Shown here: piece after piece, positions 8,103-16,070 of the stretch
Layout of the letters: each line of letters opens with the position of its first letter
How positions within the stretch are numbered: position 1 is the first letter of the stretch
Notes under the pieces: model-generated
Seen by the model: the letters and a program-made list of their open reading frames with translations, nothing else
Told to the model about the DNA's origin: nothing
Databases searched by the model: none
Assembly: GCF_023630175.1 (NCBI RefSeq)
Contig: NZ_JALLIN010000025.1
Coordinates: 1 to 64,000, forward strand
DNA length: 64,000 nt
Reading direction: 5' to 3'
DNA from: Streptomyces cellostaticus
GTDB lineage: Bacteria; Actinomycetota; Actinomycetes; Streptomycetales; Streptomycetaceae
Position numbers and translations under genes: made by a program

Positions 8103-9608
8103 TCACTTCTTGTTGCTGTAGTTCGGTGCCTCGACCGTCATCTGGATGTCGTGCGGGTGGCTCTCCTTCAGACCCGCCGAGGTGATCCGCACGAACCGCC
8201 CCTTGGACTCCATCTCCTCGATGGTGGCGGCGCCCACGTAGCCCATGGTCTGACGCAGGCCGCCGACGAGCTGGTGCAGCACGTTGGCGAGCGGACCGCG
8301 GTAGGGCACCTGGCCCTCGACGCCCTCGGGCACGAGCTTCTCGTCGGCGGTGACGTCGGACTGGAAGTAGCGGTCCTTGGAGTACGACCTGCCCTGGCCG
8401 CGGGACTGCATGGCGCCCAGCGAGCCCATGCCGCGGTACGACTTGAACTGCTTGCCGTTGATGAAGAGCAGCTCGCCCGGGGACTCCTCGCAGCCGGCGA
8501 GGAGGCTGCCCAGCATCACGGTGTCGGCGCCGGCGGCCAGGGCCTTGCCGATGTCGCCGGAGTACTGCAGGCCGCCGTCGCCGATCAGCGGGACACCGGC
8601 GGATCGGGCCGCGAGGGACGCCTCGTAGATGGCGGTGACCTGCGGGACGCCGATGCCGGCGACGACGCGGGTGGTGCAGATGGAACCCGGGCCCACGCCC
8701 ACCTTGATGCCGTCCACGCCGGAGTCGATCAGCGCCTGGGCGCCGTCGCGCGTGGCGACGTTGCCGCCGACCACGTCGACGTTCACGCTCGACTTGATCT
8801 TGGACATCCAGCTCAGGGCGTTGCTGTTGTGGCCGTGCGAGGTGTCGACGACCAGGAAGTCCACACCGGCCGCGGCGAGCGCCTGGGCGCGCTCCAGCGC
8901 CTCGGGGCTGGCGCCGACCGCGGCACCGACCAGCAGCCGGCCCTCGGCGTCCTTGGCGGCGTTGGGGTACTTCTCGGCCTTGACGAAGTCCTTGACCGTG
9001 ATCAGGCCCTTGAGGACGCCCTCGTCGTCCACCAGCGGCAGCTTCTCGATCTTGTGCTTCCGCAGCAGCTCCATGGCCTCGGGGCCGGAGATGCCGACCT
9101 TGCCGGTGACCAGCGGCATCGGGGTCATGACCTCGTGCACGCGGCGGCTGCGGTCGCTCTCGAAGGCCATGTCGCGGTTGGTCACGATGCCGAGCAGCCT
9201 GCCCTCGGGGTTGGTGACCGGGACACCGCTGATGCGGAACTTGGCGCAGAGCGCGTCCGCCTCGGCGAGCGTGGCCTCGGGGTGCACCGTGATCGGGTCG
9301 GTGACCATGCCGGACTCGGACCGCTTCACCAGGTCGACCTGGTTGACCTGGTCCTCGACGGAGAGGTTGCGGTGCAGCACGCCGACGCCGCCCAGCCGGG
9401 CCATCGCGATCGCCATGCGGGACTCGGTCACCTTGTCCATCGCCGCCGAGAGCAGCGGGATGTTCACCCGCACGTTGCGGGAGATGCGGGACGAGGTGTC
9501 GACCGCGTTGGGGAGCACCTCGGATGCGCCCGGCAGCAGCAGCACGTCGTCGTAGGTCAGCCCGAGTGTCGCGAATTTACCGGGCACTCCGTCGACGTTT
9601 GCAGTCAT
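8103..9608 (-). CDS. guaB: Inosine-5'-monophosphate dehydrogenase
   Basis: 501-residue IMPDH. It oxidises IMP to XMP with NAD+, the committed step to GMP. The catalytic loop GVGPGSICTTR is intact (Cys311). Two CBS modules (about 100-210), which bind regulatory nucleotides in this family, sit inside the barrel. The mobile flap region is present (SRGQGRSYSKDRYF). The ATG at 9608 follows GGGGAAGG. A TAGCAT hexamer at 9653-9648 could be its -10. Next to guaB3 and an ECF sigma factor, as in other actinobacteria. Confidence 0.97.
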   Translation of the reverse strand: MTANVDGVPGKFATLGLTYDDVLLLPGASEVLPNAVDTSSRISRNVRVNIPLLSAAMDKVTESRMAIAMARLGGVGVLHRNLSVEDQVNQVDLVKRSESGMVTDPITVHPEATLAEADALCAKFRISGVPVTNPEGRLLGIVTNRDMAFESDRSRRVHEVMTPMPLVTGKVGISGPEAMELLRKHKIEKLPLVDDEGVLKGLITVKDFVKAEKYPNAAKDAEGRLLVGAAVGASPEALERAQALAAAGVDFLVVDTSHGHNSNALSWMSKIKSSVNVDVVGGNVATRDGAQALIDSGVDGIKVGVGPGSICTTRVVAGIGVPQVTAIYEASLAARSAGVPLIGDGGLQYSGDIGKALAAGADTVMLGSLLAGCEESPGELLFINGKQFKSYRGMGSLGAMQSRGQGRSYSKDRYFQSDVTADEKLVPEGVEGQVPYRGPLANVLHQLVGGLRQTMGYVGAATIEEMESKGRFVRITSAGLKESHPHDIQMTVEAPNYSNKK

Positions 9609-9772
9609 GACACCTTCCCCAAATGGCCTTGATCGGTGCGGATGTCCATGCTAACGGCAAGCCTCGCCAGCAAATTCCACGTCAGGACGCCCCTTCGGGC
9701 TTCGTATGTTCGTACGGGAACGGGGGTGTGCCCGTTCAGTGGACGGAGTTCCGAGGACTCCGCCCTGGGGGT

Positions 9773-10450
9773 CTACTGCTCGGCCAGTGCGCGCAGGCGG
9801 CTCAGCGCACGGTGCTGGGCCACCCGGACCGCGCCGGGTGACATTCCCAACATCTGCCCGGTCTCCTCGGCGGTCAAGCCCACGGCGATGCGCAGCAGGA
9901 GCAGCTCCCGCTGGTTCTCGGGCAGGTTGGCCAGCAGCTTCTTGGCCCACTCCGCGTCGCTGCTGAGCAGGGCGCGCTCCTCGGGGCCGAGGGAGTCGTC
10001 GGGGCGTTCCGGCATCTCGTCCGAGGGGATGGCCGTGGAACCCGGGTGGCGCATCGCGGCGCGCTGGAGGTCGGCCACCTTGTGCGAGGCGATGGCGAAG
10101 ACGAAGGCCTCGAAGGGGCGGCCGGTGTCCCGGTAGCGGGGCAGGGCGAGCAGGACCGCCACGCAGACCTCCTGGGCGAGGTCCTCGACGAAGTGGCGCG
10201 CGTCGCCCGGGAGCCGGGACAGCCGGGTGCGGCAGTAGCGCAGCGCCAGGGGGTGGACGTGGGCGAGCAGGTCGTGCGTGGCCTGCGCGTCGCCGTCGAC
10301 CGCGCGGTGCACGAGCGCGCCGAACGCACCATGGGCCGAGCCCGCCTCGTCGTCGCGCATCGGTCCATGGTGCCCTGCGGCCGTCCGGTCCGTCGCATCG
10401 CGCTCGTGGTTGTGCACCGAAGCGTTATGAGTAGGTGCGCCGGCACTCAT
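9773..10450 (-). CDS. shbA: ECF-type RNA polymerase sigma factor, ShbA/SigD-like
   Basis: 225-residue sigma-70 family protein with region 2 (about 75-140, FVEDLAQEVCVAVLLALPRY) and region 4 (about 165-225, ENQRELLLLRIAVGLTAEETGQMLGMSPGAVRVAQHRALSRLR). Its place between guaB and bldM matches the Streptomyces gene known as ShbA, which drives transcription of the principal sigma factor HrdB, and the mycobacterial sigD position. The symbol rests on family plus locus, not on a search. ATG 10450 follows a good AGGGGAGGG. A GTG at 10501 and an ATG at 10360 are in frame but have weaker ribosome sites. No anti-sigma gene is adjacent, which fits ShbA. Confidence 0.8.
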   Translation of the reverse strand: MSAGAPTHNASVHNHERDATDRTAAGHHGPMRDDEAGSAHGAFGALVHRAVDGDAQATHDLLAHVHPLALRYCRTRLSRLPGDARHFVEDLAQEVCVAVLLALPRYRDTGRPFEAFVFAIASHKVADLQRAAMRHPGSTAIPSDEMPERPDDSLGPEERALLSSDAEWAKKLLANLPENQRELLLLRIAVGLTAEETGQMLGMSPGAVRVAQHRALSRLRALAEQ

Positions 10451-11006
10451 CCCCTGCGCCCTCCCCTTCCGCTCGACCGACTCGTCCCCGAGAGACTCCA
10501 CATCTCAAGGATGCGGCATCCGCGCCGAAACGAGCAGCGGGCGTACGCCGACCGCCTCACCCGGCCCCCGTCCACGTGCTCCGCACCGCGCGCCGACGAC
10601 CCGTGCCCCCGGCGCGGCGCACCCCGGTGGACGGTCCGGCGGGCGCGCGGCCGCGGCGTCGCGGCGGACCACCGCCGGGCGGCGGACCACCGGTGGGGGT
10701 GTCCGCTGGGGCCGGGCAGCGGTACGGGCCGGGCGGACGGGGATCGTCACCCACAGTCACCTCGGCGACGACCGGACCGCGGTACCGCTCGAACAGGTAT
10801 GCGCATGTCGACCGCATGACCTCGGGGCGCCGGCAGGGGCGCGGACACCGGTCGCCGGCCACCGTCGGCCGGCCGCCGGGCAGCACCCGCGGCCGCGCTC
10901 CACCCGGCTTCCGGACCTCGCCCCGCGGCCTCGCTCCGCCCCGTCCGCCGTGCGGCGGACGGGGTCCATCAGGGGCCGGCCGCGGCCGTGCGCCGCGGCA
11001 CACGTC
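10451..11006. other. Gene-poor stretch between the sigma factor and bldM
   Basis: 556 bp without a convincing gene. It holds the bldM terminator hairpin (10939-10964) and a less GC-rich patch near 10790-10825 that could contain the sigma-factor promoter. A Pro/Gly/Arg-rich minus-strand frame (10557-10817) has no ribosome site and was not called. Confidence 0.5.
10939..10964 (-). terminator. bldM terminator hairpin
   Basis: 11-bp perfect stem (CCCCGTCCGCC / GGCGGACGGGG) with a 4-nt loop, 42 nt past the bldM stop. Confidence 0.75.
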
Positions 11007-11618
11007 CTACCGGACCAGTCCCCAGCGGAAGCCGAGTGCCACCGCGTGGGCCCGGTCCGAGGCGCCGAGCTTCTTGAAGAGGCGTCGGGCGTGCGTCTTG
11101 ACCGTGTCCTCGGAGAGGAACAGCTCACGGCCGATCTCCGCGTTGGAGCGGCCGTGGCTCATCCCCTCGAGCACCTGGATCTCACGTGCGGTGAGGGTGG
11201 GCGCCGCGCCCATCTCCGCGGAGCGCAGCCGGCGCGGCGCCAGACGCCAGGTGGGGTCGGCGAGGGCCTGCGTGACCGTGGCGCGCAACTCCGCGCGCGA
11301 GGCGTCCTTGTGCAGGTAGCCGCGGGCGCCGGCGGCCACCGCGAGGGCCACGCCGTCGAGGTCCTCGGCGACGGTCAGCATGATGATGCGCGCGCCCGGG
11401 TCCGCGGACAGCAGGCGGCGCACGGTCTCGACACCGCCCAGGCCGGGCATGCGCACGTCCATCAGGATCAGGTCGGAGCGGTCGGCGCCCCAGCGGCGGA
11501 GGACTTCCTCGCCGTTGGCCGCCGTGGTCACGCGCTCGACGCCGGGCACGGTCGCCACCGCGCGGCGCAGCGCCTCTCGGGCAAGCGGGGAGTCGTCGCA
11601 GACGAGGACGGATGTCAT
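11007..11618 (-). CDS. bldM: Developmental response regulator BldM
   Basis: 203-residue NarL/LuxR-type response regulator needed for aerial growth and sporulation in Streptomyces. The receiver domain (about 3-120) keeps Asp54 (LILMDVRMPG) and the Lys near YLHKDAS. The C-terminal LuxR helix-turn-helix (about 140-203) includes LTAREIQVLEGMSHGRSNAEIGREL and TVKTHARRLFKKLGASDR. BldM is known to work without normal phosphorylation, as a homodimer or as a heterodimer with WhiI. It lies divergent from whiD, the arrangement known in Streptomyces. A BldN-type promoter lies at 11770-11743, about 115 bp upstream of the start. Confidence 0.95.
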   Translation of the reverse strand: MTSVLVCDDSPLAREALRRAVATVPGVERVTTAANGEEVLRRWGADRSDLILMDVRMPGLGGVETVRRLLSADPGARIIMLTVAEDLDGVALAVAAGARGYLHKDASRAELRATVTQALADPTWRLAPRRLRSAEMGAAPTLTAREIQVLEGMSHGRSNAEIGRELFLSEDTVKTHARRLFKKLGASDRAHAVALGFRWGLVR

Positions 11619-11742
11619 GACCGCCCTCCGCAGCTGATGCGCGTCACCTTGAGCCTCCAGGCTGGTACGGAATCGTCACCTGTGCGGTCGACCGCCTCGG
11701 ACGCCTGCCCGAGCGCTTGTGTTTTCAACCGCCTCCGCACTC

Positions 11743-11770
11743 TCAACGACGGTCACTCGAAAGAGTTACG
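11743..11770 (-). promoter_or_regulatory. bldM promoter matching the BldN sigma consensus
   Basis: On the minus strand CGTAAC (11770-11765) and CGTTGA (11748-11743) are separated by 16 nt. As I remember it, this exactly matches the sequence reported for the BldN-dependent bldM P1 promoter. Transcription should begin near 11736, leaving a leader of roughly 115 nt. Confidence 0.85.
11752..11769. promoter_or_regulatory. Inverted repeat inside the bldM promoter, possible BldD site
   Basis: GTCACTC-GAAA-GAGTTAC, seven-base arms with one mismatch. The TNAC/GTNA halves recall the BldD operator, though the spacer is longer than in the usual consensus. It covers the promoter spacer and overlaps the -35, so a bound protein would block BldN holoenzyme. 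Confidence 0.45.
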
Positions 11771-11928
11771 GGGCTACATGCCGTCTTCGGCACACAACGT
11801 GAGGGTCTCGACACGGTGCAGACATGCCCAACGGACTCTCAACTTTTCATCACAACCTATGCCCCATTTAGTCGCTTTTGCTCCCGTTTCTCAGTGTCTG
11901 GAGCTAGATTCGCAATGAGTCATATTTT

Positions 11929-11949
11929 CATCTCCTTAGACCGGAGATG
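11929..11949. promoter_or_regulatory. Inverted repeat upstream of whiD
   Basis: Perfect 7-bp arms CATCTCC and GGAGATG separated by 7 nt, 51 bp before the whiD start. Could be an operator or a leader hairpin; the binding protein is unknown. Confidence 0.45.
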
Positions 11950-11999
11950 TACGGTCGTTGGCACCGGATCCGCCCAGAACGGCTACAAGGGGTCACGTA

Positions 12000-12329
12000 A
12001 TGGCAGATTTCTCCCGCCTTCCCGGACCGAATGCGGACCTGTGGGACTGGCAGTTGCTGGCTGCTTGCCGCGGGGTCGACAGCTCGCTCTTCTTTCACCC
12101 CGAGGGCGAGCGCGGGGCGGCTCGGAGCGCTCGCGAGAACTCGGCCAAGGAGGTCTGCATGAGGTGCCCGGTCCGTGCGGAGTGCGCGGCGCACGCGCTC
12201 GCGGTGCGCGAGCCGTACGGAGTCTGGGGCGGCCTGACCGAGGACGAGCGTGAGGAGTTGATGGGGCGGGCCCGCAACCGCCTGGTGGCAGCCTCGACCA
12301 CCAGCGGCGACACCGCCCCTCATCACTGA
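12000..12329 (+). CDS. whiD: WhiB-family iron-sulfur regulator WhiD
   Basis: 109-residue WhiB-like protein. The four cluster ligands are Cys23, Cys53, Cys56 and Cys62 (C-x29-C-x2-C-x5-C), followed by the GVWGG turn (about 74-78) and a basic C-terminal helix. WhiB-like proteins carry a [4Fe-4S] cluster and act with the principal sigma factor; WhiD is required for late sporulation. Identity rests on pairing with bldM and on length. ATG 12000 follows AAGGGG. Two hairpins lie downstream. Confidence 0.93.
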   Translation: MADFSRLPGPNADLWDWQLLAACRGVDSSLFFHPEGERGAARSARENSAKEVCMRCPVRAECAAHALAVREPYGVWGGLTEDEREELMGRARNRLVAASTTSGDTAPHH

Positions 12330-12342
12330 AGGAAACGTTTCT

Positions 12343-12400
12343 GCACCCATGGACCAACGGGTGCTTCCCCTCCCCCACCGGGCACGCCGAGTGCGTGCCC
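12343..12400. terminator. Two hairpins between convergent whiD and a LysR gene
   Basis: 12343-12364: 6-bp stem GCACCC/GGGTGC followed by TTCCCC, facing whiD. 12380-12400: 8-bp stem GGGCACGC/GCGTGCCC. Together they can end both converging transcripts. Confidence 0.6.
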
Positions 12401-12419
12401 GCGGCTCTGCCCCGTGCCG

Positions 12420-13319
12420 CTACTCCCGTCCGGCCGCCCGGGCGAGCTGATCCAGGGTCGCCGCCACGGCAGGCACCTGCGCCAGGTCGGGCAGGGTGAG
12501 GGCGACGATCTGCCGCCGGACCACCGGTTCCAGATCCACCGTGCGCACCCCTCGCGGCCGTACCGACTCCACCGCGAGCTGCGGCAGTACGGCGACCCCG
12601 AGTCCCGCGCCCACGAGGCCCGCCACCGCCGGGTAGTCGTCGGTGGCGAAGTCGATGCGGGGCGTGAAGCCGGCGCCCTCGCACACCTCGACCAACTGGC
12701 CCCGGCAGCGCGGGCAGCCCGCGATCCAGGGCTCCCGGGCCAGTTCGCCGATGGCGACGGACTCCGCGCGCGCCAGCGGGTGCCGTTCGGGCACCAGGGC
12801 GACCAGGCGATCCATCAGCAGGGGCCGTACGACGAGGTCGTCCCATTCCTCGGTGGCGGCCGCGCCCTCGTAGCGGAAGGCGAGCGCCAGGTCGCAGTCG
12901 CCCTCGCGCAGCAGCTCCACGGACCTCGGCGGCTCGGCCTCCTCCAGGGAGACGCGGGTGCCGGGGTGGGCGGCGCGGAGCGCGGCCAGGGCGGTGGGCA
13001 CGAGGGTGGAGCTGCCGCTGGGGAAGGAGACGAGGCGGACCCGGCCCGCCCGCAGCCCCGCGATCGCGGCGACCTCCTCCTCGGCCGCGGTGAGCCCGGC
13101 GAGGATGCCGGAGGCGTGCCGTACCAGGGCCTCGCCGGCCTGGGTCAGCCGCATCTCGCGGCCGCTGCGCACCAGCAGCGGAGTGCCGACCGAGGCTTCC
13201 AGGGCCTTCATCTGCTGGCTGACGGCGGGCTGGGTGCAGCCCAGCTCACGCCCCGCGGCGGAGAAGGAGCCGGTGGTGGCGACGGCGCGCAGGACGCGGA
13301 GATGACGGGCCTCGATCAC
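12420..13319 (-). CDS. LysR-family transcriptional regulator
   Basis: 299 residues. The N-terminal winged helix-turn-helix (about 1-60: LRVLRAVATTGSFSAAGRELGCTQPAVSQQMKALE, written here as adjoining segments of one motif) is classic LysR. The effector-binding periplasmic-fold domain (about 88-295) follows. The pair CPRC near residue 200 is unusual and could be redox- or metal-sensitive. The GTG at 13319 has no ribosome site but has TATGCT 6 nt upstream, as for leaderless mRNA. Divergent from the MOSC gene (80 bp apart), which is therefore its most likely target besides itself. Effector unknown. Confidence 0.88.
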   Translation of the reverse strand: MIEARHLRVLRAVATTGSFSAAGRELGCTQPAVSQQMKALEASVGTPLLVRSGREMRLTQAGEALVRHASGILAGLTAAEEEVAAIAGLRAGRVRLVSFPSGSSTLVPTALAALRAAHPGTRVSLEEAEPPRSVELLREGDCDLALAFRYEGAAATEEWDDLVVRPLLMDRLVALVPERHPLARAESVAIGELAREPWIAGCPRCRGQLVEVCEGAGFTPRIDFATDDYPAVAGLVGAGLGVAVLPQLAVESVRPRGVRTVDLEPVVRRQIVALTLPDLAQVPAVAATLDQLARAAGRE

Positions 13320-13325
13320 CCCGGA

Positions 13326-13331
13326 AGCATA
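13326..13331 (-). promoter_or_regulatory. -10 element for probable leaderless LysR mRNA
   Basis: TATGCT, then exactly 6 nt, then the GTG start. No Shine-Dalgarno sequence. Confidence 0.5.
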
Positions 13332-13387
13332 AGCCGGGCTTGGATCTCGGGGCGAATACCGCGTGGACGCTTTGGGGTCCGCTCCCG

Positions 13388-13393
13388 TACCTT
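13388..13393 (+). promoter_or_regulatory. -10 element for probable leaderless MOSC mRNA
   Basis: TACCTT, then 6 nt, then the ATG at 13400. No Shine-Dalgarno sequence. Confidence 0.5.
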
Positions 13394-13399
13394 GCGGCC

Positions 13400-14068
13400 A
13401 TGAAGCTTCTCTCGGTCAACCTGGGCAGCGCGCGGCCGGTGCCGTACACGGACCAGCCGCAGGGCGTGACGGGCATCGACAAGCGGCCCGCGGACGGGCC
13501 GGTGCGGGTGGCGGCGCCCGGCCCCAAGGGGACCGGCGCGAGCGGTGTCGCCGGGGACACGGTGTGCGACACCCGCCACCACGGCGGCGACGACCAGGCG
13601 GTGTACGCCTTCGCGCGCGAGGACCTCGACGACTGGGAGCGCGAGCTGGGCCGGAAGCTGGCCAACGGCTGCTTCGGCGAGAACCTCACGACGGCCGGCC
13701 TCGACGTGTCCGGGGCGCTGATCGGCGAGCGCTGGCGGATCGGTTCCGGGGTCGTGCTGGAGGTCACCTCCGGGCGGATCCCGTGCCGCACCTTCCAGGG
13801 CCATCTGGCCGAACGGGGATGGGTGAGGAGATTCACCCGGAAGGGCGCGACCGGGGCCTATCTGCGGGTGATCGAACCGGGCGAGATCCAGGCGGGCGAC
13901 TCCATCGAGATCGTCCACCGGCCGGACCACACGGTGACGGCGGCGATGGAGTTCCGGGCCGTCACCACCGAGCGGGAACTGCTGCCCGGGCTGCTCGCGG
14001 CCGGTGCGGCGCTGCACCCGAAGGCACTGGCCGCGGCTCGCAGGTACGTCGCCGACCAGGCCCGCTGA
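13400..14068 (+). CDS. MOSC domain protein, YiiM-like
   Basis: 222 residues with a MOSC (molybdenum-cofactor sulfurase C-terminal) domain over about 25-165. The conserved Cys in RIPCRTF (about residue 134) and the run CDTRHHGGDDQAVYAFAREDL are typical of the YiiM-like branch. Proteins of this branch bind molybdenum cofactor and reduce N-hydroxylated compounds. A C-terminal extension follows. ATG 13400 fits both the motif start (MKLLSVNLGS) and a leaderless promoter. Divergent from a LysR gene. The substrate is not predictable from sequence. Confidence 0.85.
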   Translation: MKLLSVNLGSARPVPYTDQPQGVTGIDKRPADGPVRVAAPGPKGTGASGVAGDTVCDTRHHGGDDQAVYAFAREDLDDWERELGRKLANGCFGENLTTAGLDVSGALIGERWRIGSGVVLEVTSGRIPCRTFQGHLAERGWVRRFTRKGATGAYLRVIEPGEIQAGDSIEIVHRPDHTVTAAMEFRAVTTERELLPGLLAAGAALHPKALAAARRYVADQAR

Positions 14069-14108
14069 GCGCCCGTCACCACCGGCGGACGCGAGCGCTC
14101 CGGGTCAC

Positions 14109-14114
14109 TACCCT
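14109..14114 (+). promoter_or_regulatory. -10 element for probable leaderless SDR mRNA
   Basis: TACCCT, then 6 nt, then the ATG at 14121. No Shine-Dalgarno sequence. Confidence 0.5.
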
Positions 14115-14120
14115 TGGGCC

Positions 14121-14894
14121 ATGACAACGGCTCTGATTACGGGATCGACCGCGGGGATCGGCGCCGCCTTCGCGCGGCGGCTGGCGGCTGACGGCCATGA
14201 CCTCGTCCTGGTGGCGCGGGACTCCAAGCGGCTGCGCGAGCAGGCGACCGAGCTGCACGACCGGCACGGTGTCGAGGTGGAGGTGCTCACCGCCGACCTC
14301 GCCGAGGACAAGGGCATCGAGACGGTGGCCGACCGGCTCGACGACCGGCGCAACCCGGTCGACCTGCTGATCAACAACGCCGGCTTCGGCAACAAGGGCC
14401 GCTTCCTCGACGTGTCCATGGCCGACGAGCTGAGAATGCTCAAGGTGCACTGCGAGGCGGTGCTGCGGCTGACCTCGGCGGCCTCCGGGGCGATGCGCGA
14501 GCGCGGCCGCGGCGGTGTGGTCAACGTGGCGTCGGTGGCCGCCTTCGTGCCCCGGGGCACCTACGGCGCCTCGAAGGCGTGGGTCGTGCAGTTCACCCAG
14601 GGCGCGGCGAAGGACCTGGCCGGCAGCGGGGTCCGGATGATGGCGCTGTGCCCCGGCTTCGTACGCACCGAGTTCCACGAGCGCGCCGGGATGGGCACGG
14701 ACAACATCCCCGGCTGGATGTGGCTGGACGCGGACAAGCTGGTCGCGGCGGCGCTGGCCGACCTCGCGCGCGGGAAGTCGCTGTCCATCCCGGACCCGCG
14801 CTACAAGGCGCTGATGGGGCTGGTGAAGGTCACCCCGCGCGGCCTCCTGGGCGGGATCAGCTCGCGGACGGGACGCAAGTACGGCCCTCAGTAG
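14121..14894 (+). CDS. Short-chain dehydrogenase/reductase
   Basis: 257-residue classical SDR with a Rossmann fold. Cofactor motif ITGSTAGIGAAFA (TGxxxGIG, about 6-18), NNAG (about 88-91), catalytic Ser of NVASVAAFV and the YxxxK pair YGASKAW (about 151-156). The basic residues after strand 2 (VARDSKRL) favour NADP(H). Substrate unknown. ATG 14121 has no ribosome site but a leaderless-type promoter. 52 bp follow the MOSC gene. Confidence 0.88.
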   Translation: MTTALITGSTAGIGAAFARRLAADGHDLVLVARDSKRLREQATELHDRHGVEVEVLTADLAEDKGIETVADRLDDRRNPVDLLINNAGFGNKGRFLDVSMADELRMLKVHCEAVLRLTSAASGAMRERGRGGVVNVASVAAFVPRGTYGASKAWVVQFTQGAAKDLAGSGVRMMALCPGFVRTEFHERAGMGTDNIPGWMWLDADKLVAAALADLARGKSLSIPDPRYKALMGLVKVTPRGLLGGISSRTGRKYGPQ

Positions 14895-14967
14895 CACAGG
14901 TGGATCCGCCGTCCGGGTGGGAAGATGGTCGCATCGGAACCGGACCAGGGGGGCCGGAGGCGGTGAC

Positions 14968-15675
14968 ATGACCTTCGTACAGCTCATCGAGTGCAGGACG
15001 AGCCGGCTGGACGAGATGAACCGGCTCATGGACGACTGGGTCACCCAGAGCAAGGGCAGGCGCACCGCGACGCACGCCGTGGTCGGCAAGGACCGCTCGG
15101 ACGCGTCGCACATCGTCGAGGTGGTGGAGTTCCCGTCGTACGAGGAGGCGATGCGGAACTCGAACCTCCCCGAGACGGGCAGGATCTTCCAGGACATGGT
15201 CGCCCTGTGCGACGAGACCCCGACGTTCACCGACCTTGACGTCGTCAGGGACGAGCAGTTGGGCCTCGACACCGTACGGCGGCTCTTCGCGGCCCTGGAG
15301 AGCGAGGGCGAGCTGCCGCCGCTCAACGACCTGCTGGACGAGGACATCCACAGCCACGACCCGGTGAACCCGCAGGACACCATCGGGCTGGACGGCGTCC
15401 GCAACGAGTACCGGATGTGGCGCGCGGCCTTCGACTTCGCGTTCACGATCGACGACGTGCTGGCCCAGGGCGACCAGGCCTGCGCGCGCTGGACCTGGCA
15501 CGCGACCCACAAGGGTGACTTCCTGGGCATCCCGGCGACCCGCCGCCAGGTCACCATGACCGGCATGACCCTCTTCCGCTTCGACCCCCACGGCAAGATC
15601 ACCGAAACCTGGTGGCAGCACGACCAGCTCGGGCTGATGCAGCAACTCGGGGCGCTGGACGAACTGGAGTCCTGA
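14968..15675 (+). CDS. Two-domain protein: ABM-like N-terminus plus SnoaL-like domain
   Basis: 235 residues. The N-terminal part (about 1-95) resembles a dimeric alpha/beta-barrel (ABM-like) fold. The C-terminal part (about 100-230) is a SnoaL-like/ester-cyclase NTF2 fold: DEDIHSHDP, GVRNEYRMWRAAFDFAFTIDDVLAQGD, GDFLGIPATRRQVTMTGMTLFRFD, ITETWWQHDQLGLMQQLG. Such proteins bind small hydrophobic ligands or act in polyketide cyclisation, but most are uncharacterised. ATG 14968 follows GGAGG. The specific function cannot be assigned. Confidence 0.8.
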   Translation: MTFVQLIECRTSRLDEMNRLMDDWVTQSKGRRTATHAVVGKDRSDASHIVEVVEFPSYEEAMRNSNLPETGRIFQDMVALCDETPTFTDLDVVRDEQLGLDTVRRLFAALESEGELPPLNDLLDEDIHSHDPVNPQDTIGLDGVRNEYRMWRAAFDFAFTIDDVLAQGDQACARWTWHATHKGDFLGIPATRRQVTMTGMTLFRFDPHGKITETWWQHDQLGLMQQLGALDELES

Positions 15676-15822
15676 GGCGGACCGGTCGAGCCCGCGAATG
15701 ACGTCGCACGGGGCGGACGGGCTCCACGCCGGAGACCTGCCGCGGGGAACACCGGCTCCCGGACTGCGGCCCCGTCGGCCGGAGCCCGGTGAGGAGGTCC
15801 GGTGGCCGCGGGAGGAGACAGC

Positions 15823-15857
15823 CGGGAGGGGCGGTCGGTCGCCGACCACCCCTCCCG
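15823..15857. terminator. Bidirectional terminator hairpin
   Basis: 15-bp stem with one mismatch and a 3-nt loop between the converging SnoaL-like gene and the DUF397 gene. Confidence 0.75.
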
Positions 15858-15863
15858 CCCGCC

Positions 15864-16070
15864 TCAGCCGCGCGCGGCCATCCGCACGAACGCGGCCCAC
15901 TCGTCCACGCCGACGGAGAGCAATGCCTCCCCCGGCCGCTTGGAGTCACGGACCAGCACGGCCGTACCGGCATCCGCGACCTCGACACAGTCGCCGCCAT
16001 TACCCGCGCTGTAGCTGCTCTTGAACCACCGCAGTGTCGCAGCGGCAGGCTCGGGGCTGCCTGTCTTCAT
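15864..16070 (-). CDS. DUF397 small protein, Scr2-like
   Basis: 68-residue DUF397 protein with the family core WFKSSYSAGNGGDCVEVA and VLVRDSKRPGEALLSVGVDEWAAFV. It overlaps the upstream XRE gene by 4 nt (ATGA), so the two are translationally coupled. In Streptomyces, XRE/DUF397 pairs such as Scr1-Scr2 behave as regulator-effector or toxin-antitoxin-like modules. Many copies exist per genome and most are unstudied. The function of this pair is unknown. Confidence 0.88.
   Translation of the reverse strand: MKTGSPEPAAATLRWFKSSYSAGNGGDCVEVADAGTAVLVRDSKRPGEALLSVGVDEWAAFVRMAARG

Larger units (their letters stand above)
11619..11999. other. Divergent bldM/whiD regulatory region
   Basis: 381 bp, clearly more AT-rich than its surroundings in 11720-11945. 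It contains a BldN-type promoter facing bldM (11743-11770), an inverted repeat inside that promoter (11752-11769), and a second inverted repeat before whiD (11929-11949). No open frame of gene quality was seen. Confidence 0.8.

Noticed and set aside
10557..10817. 86-codon minus-strand frame upstream of the sigma factor
   Set aside because: Pro/Gly/Arg-rich from the first third on, no ribosome site, no family resemblance.
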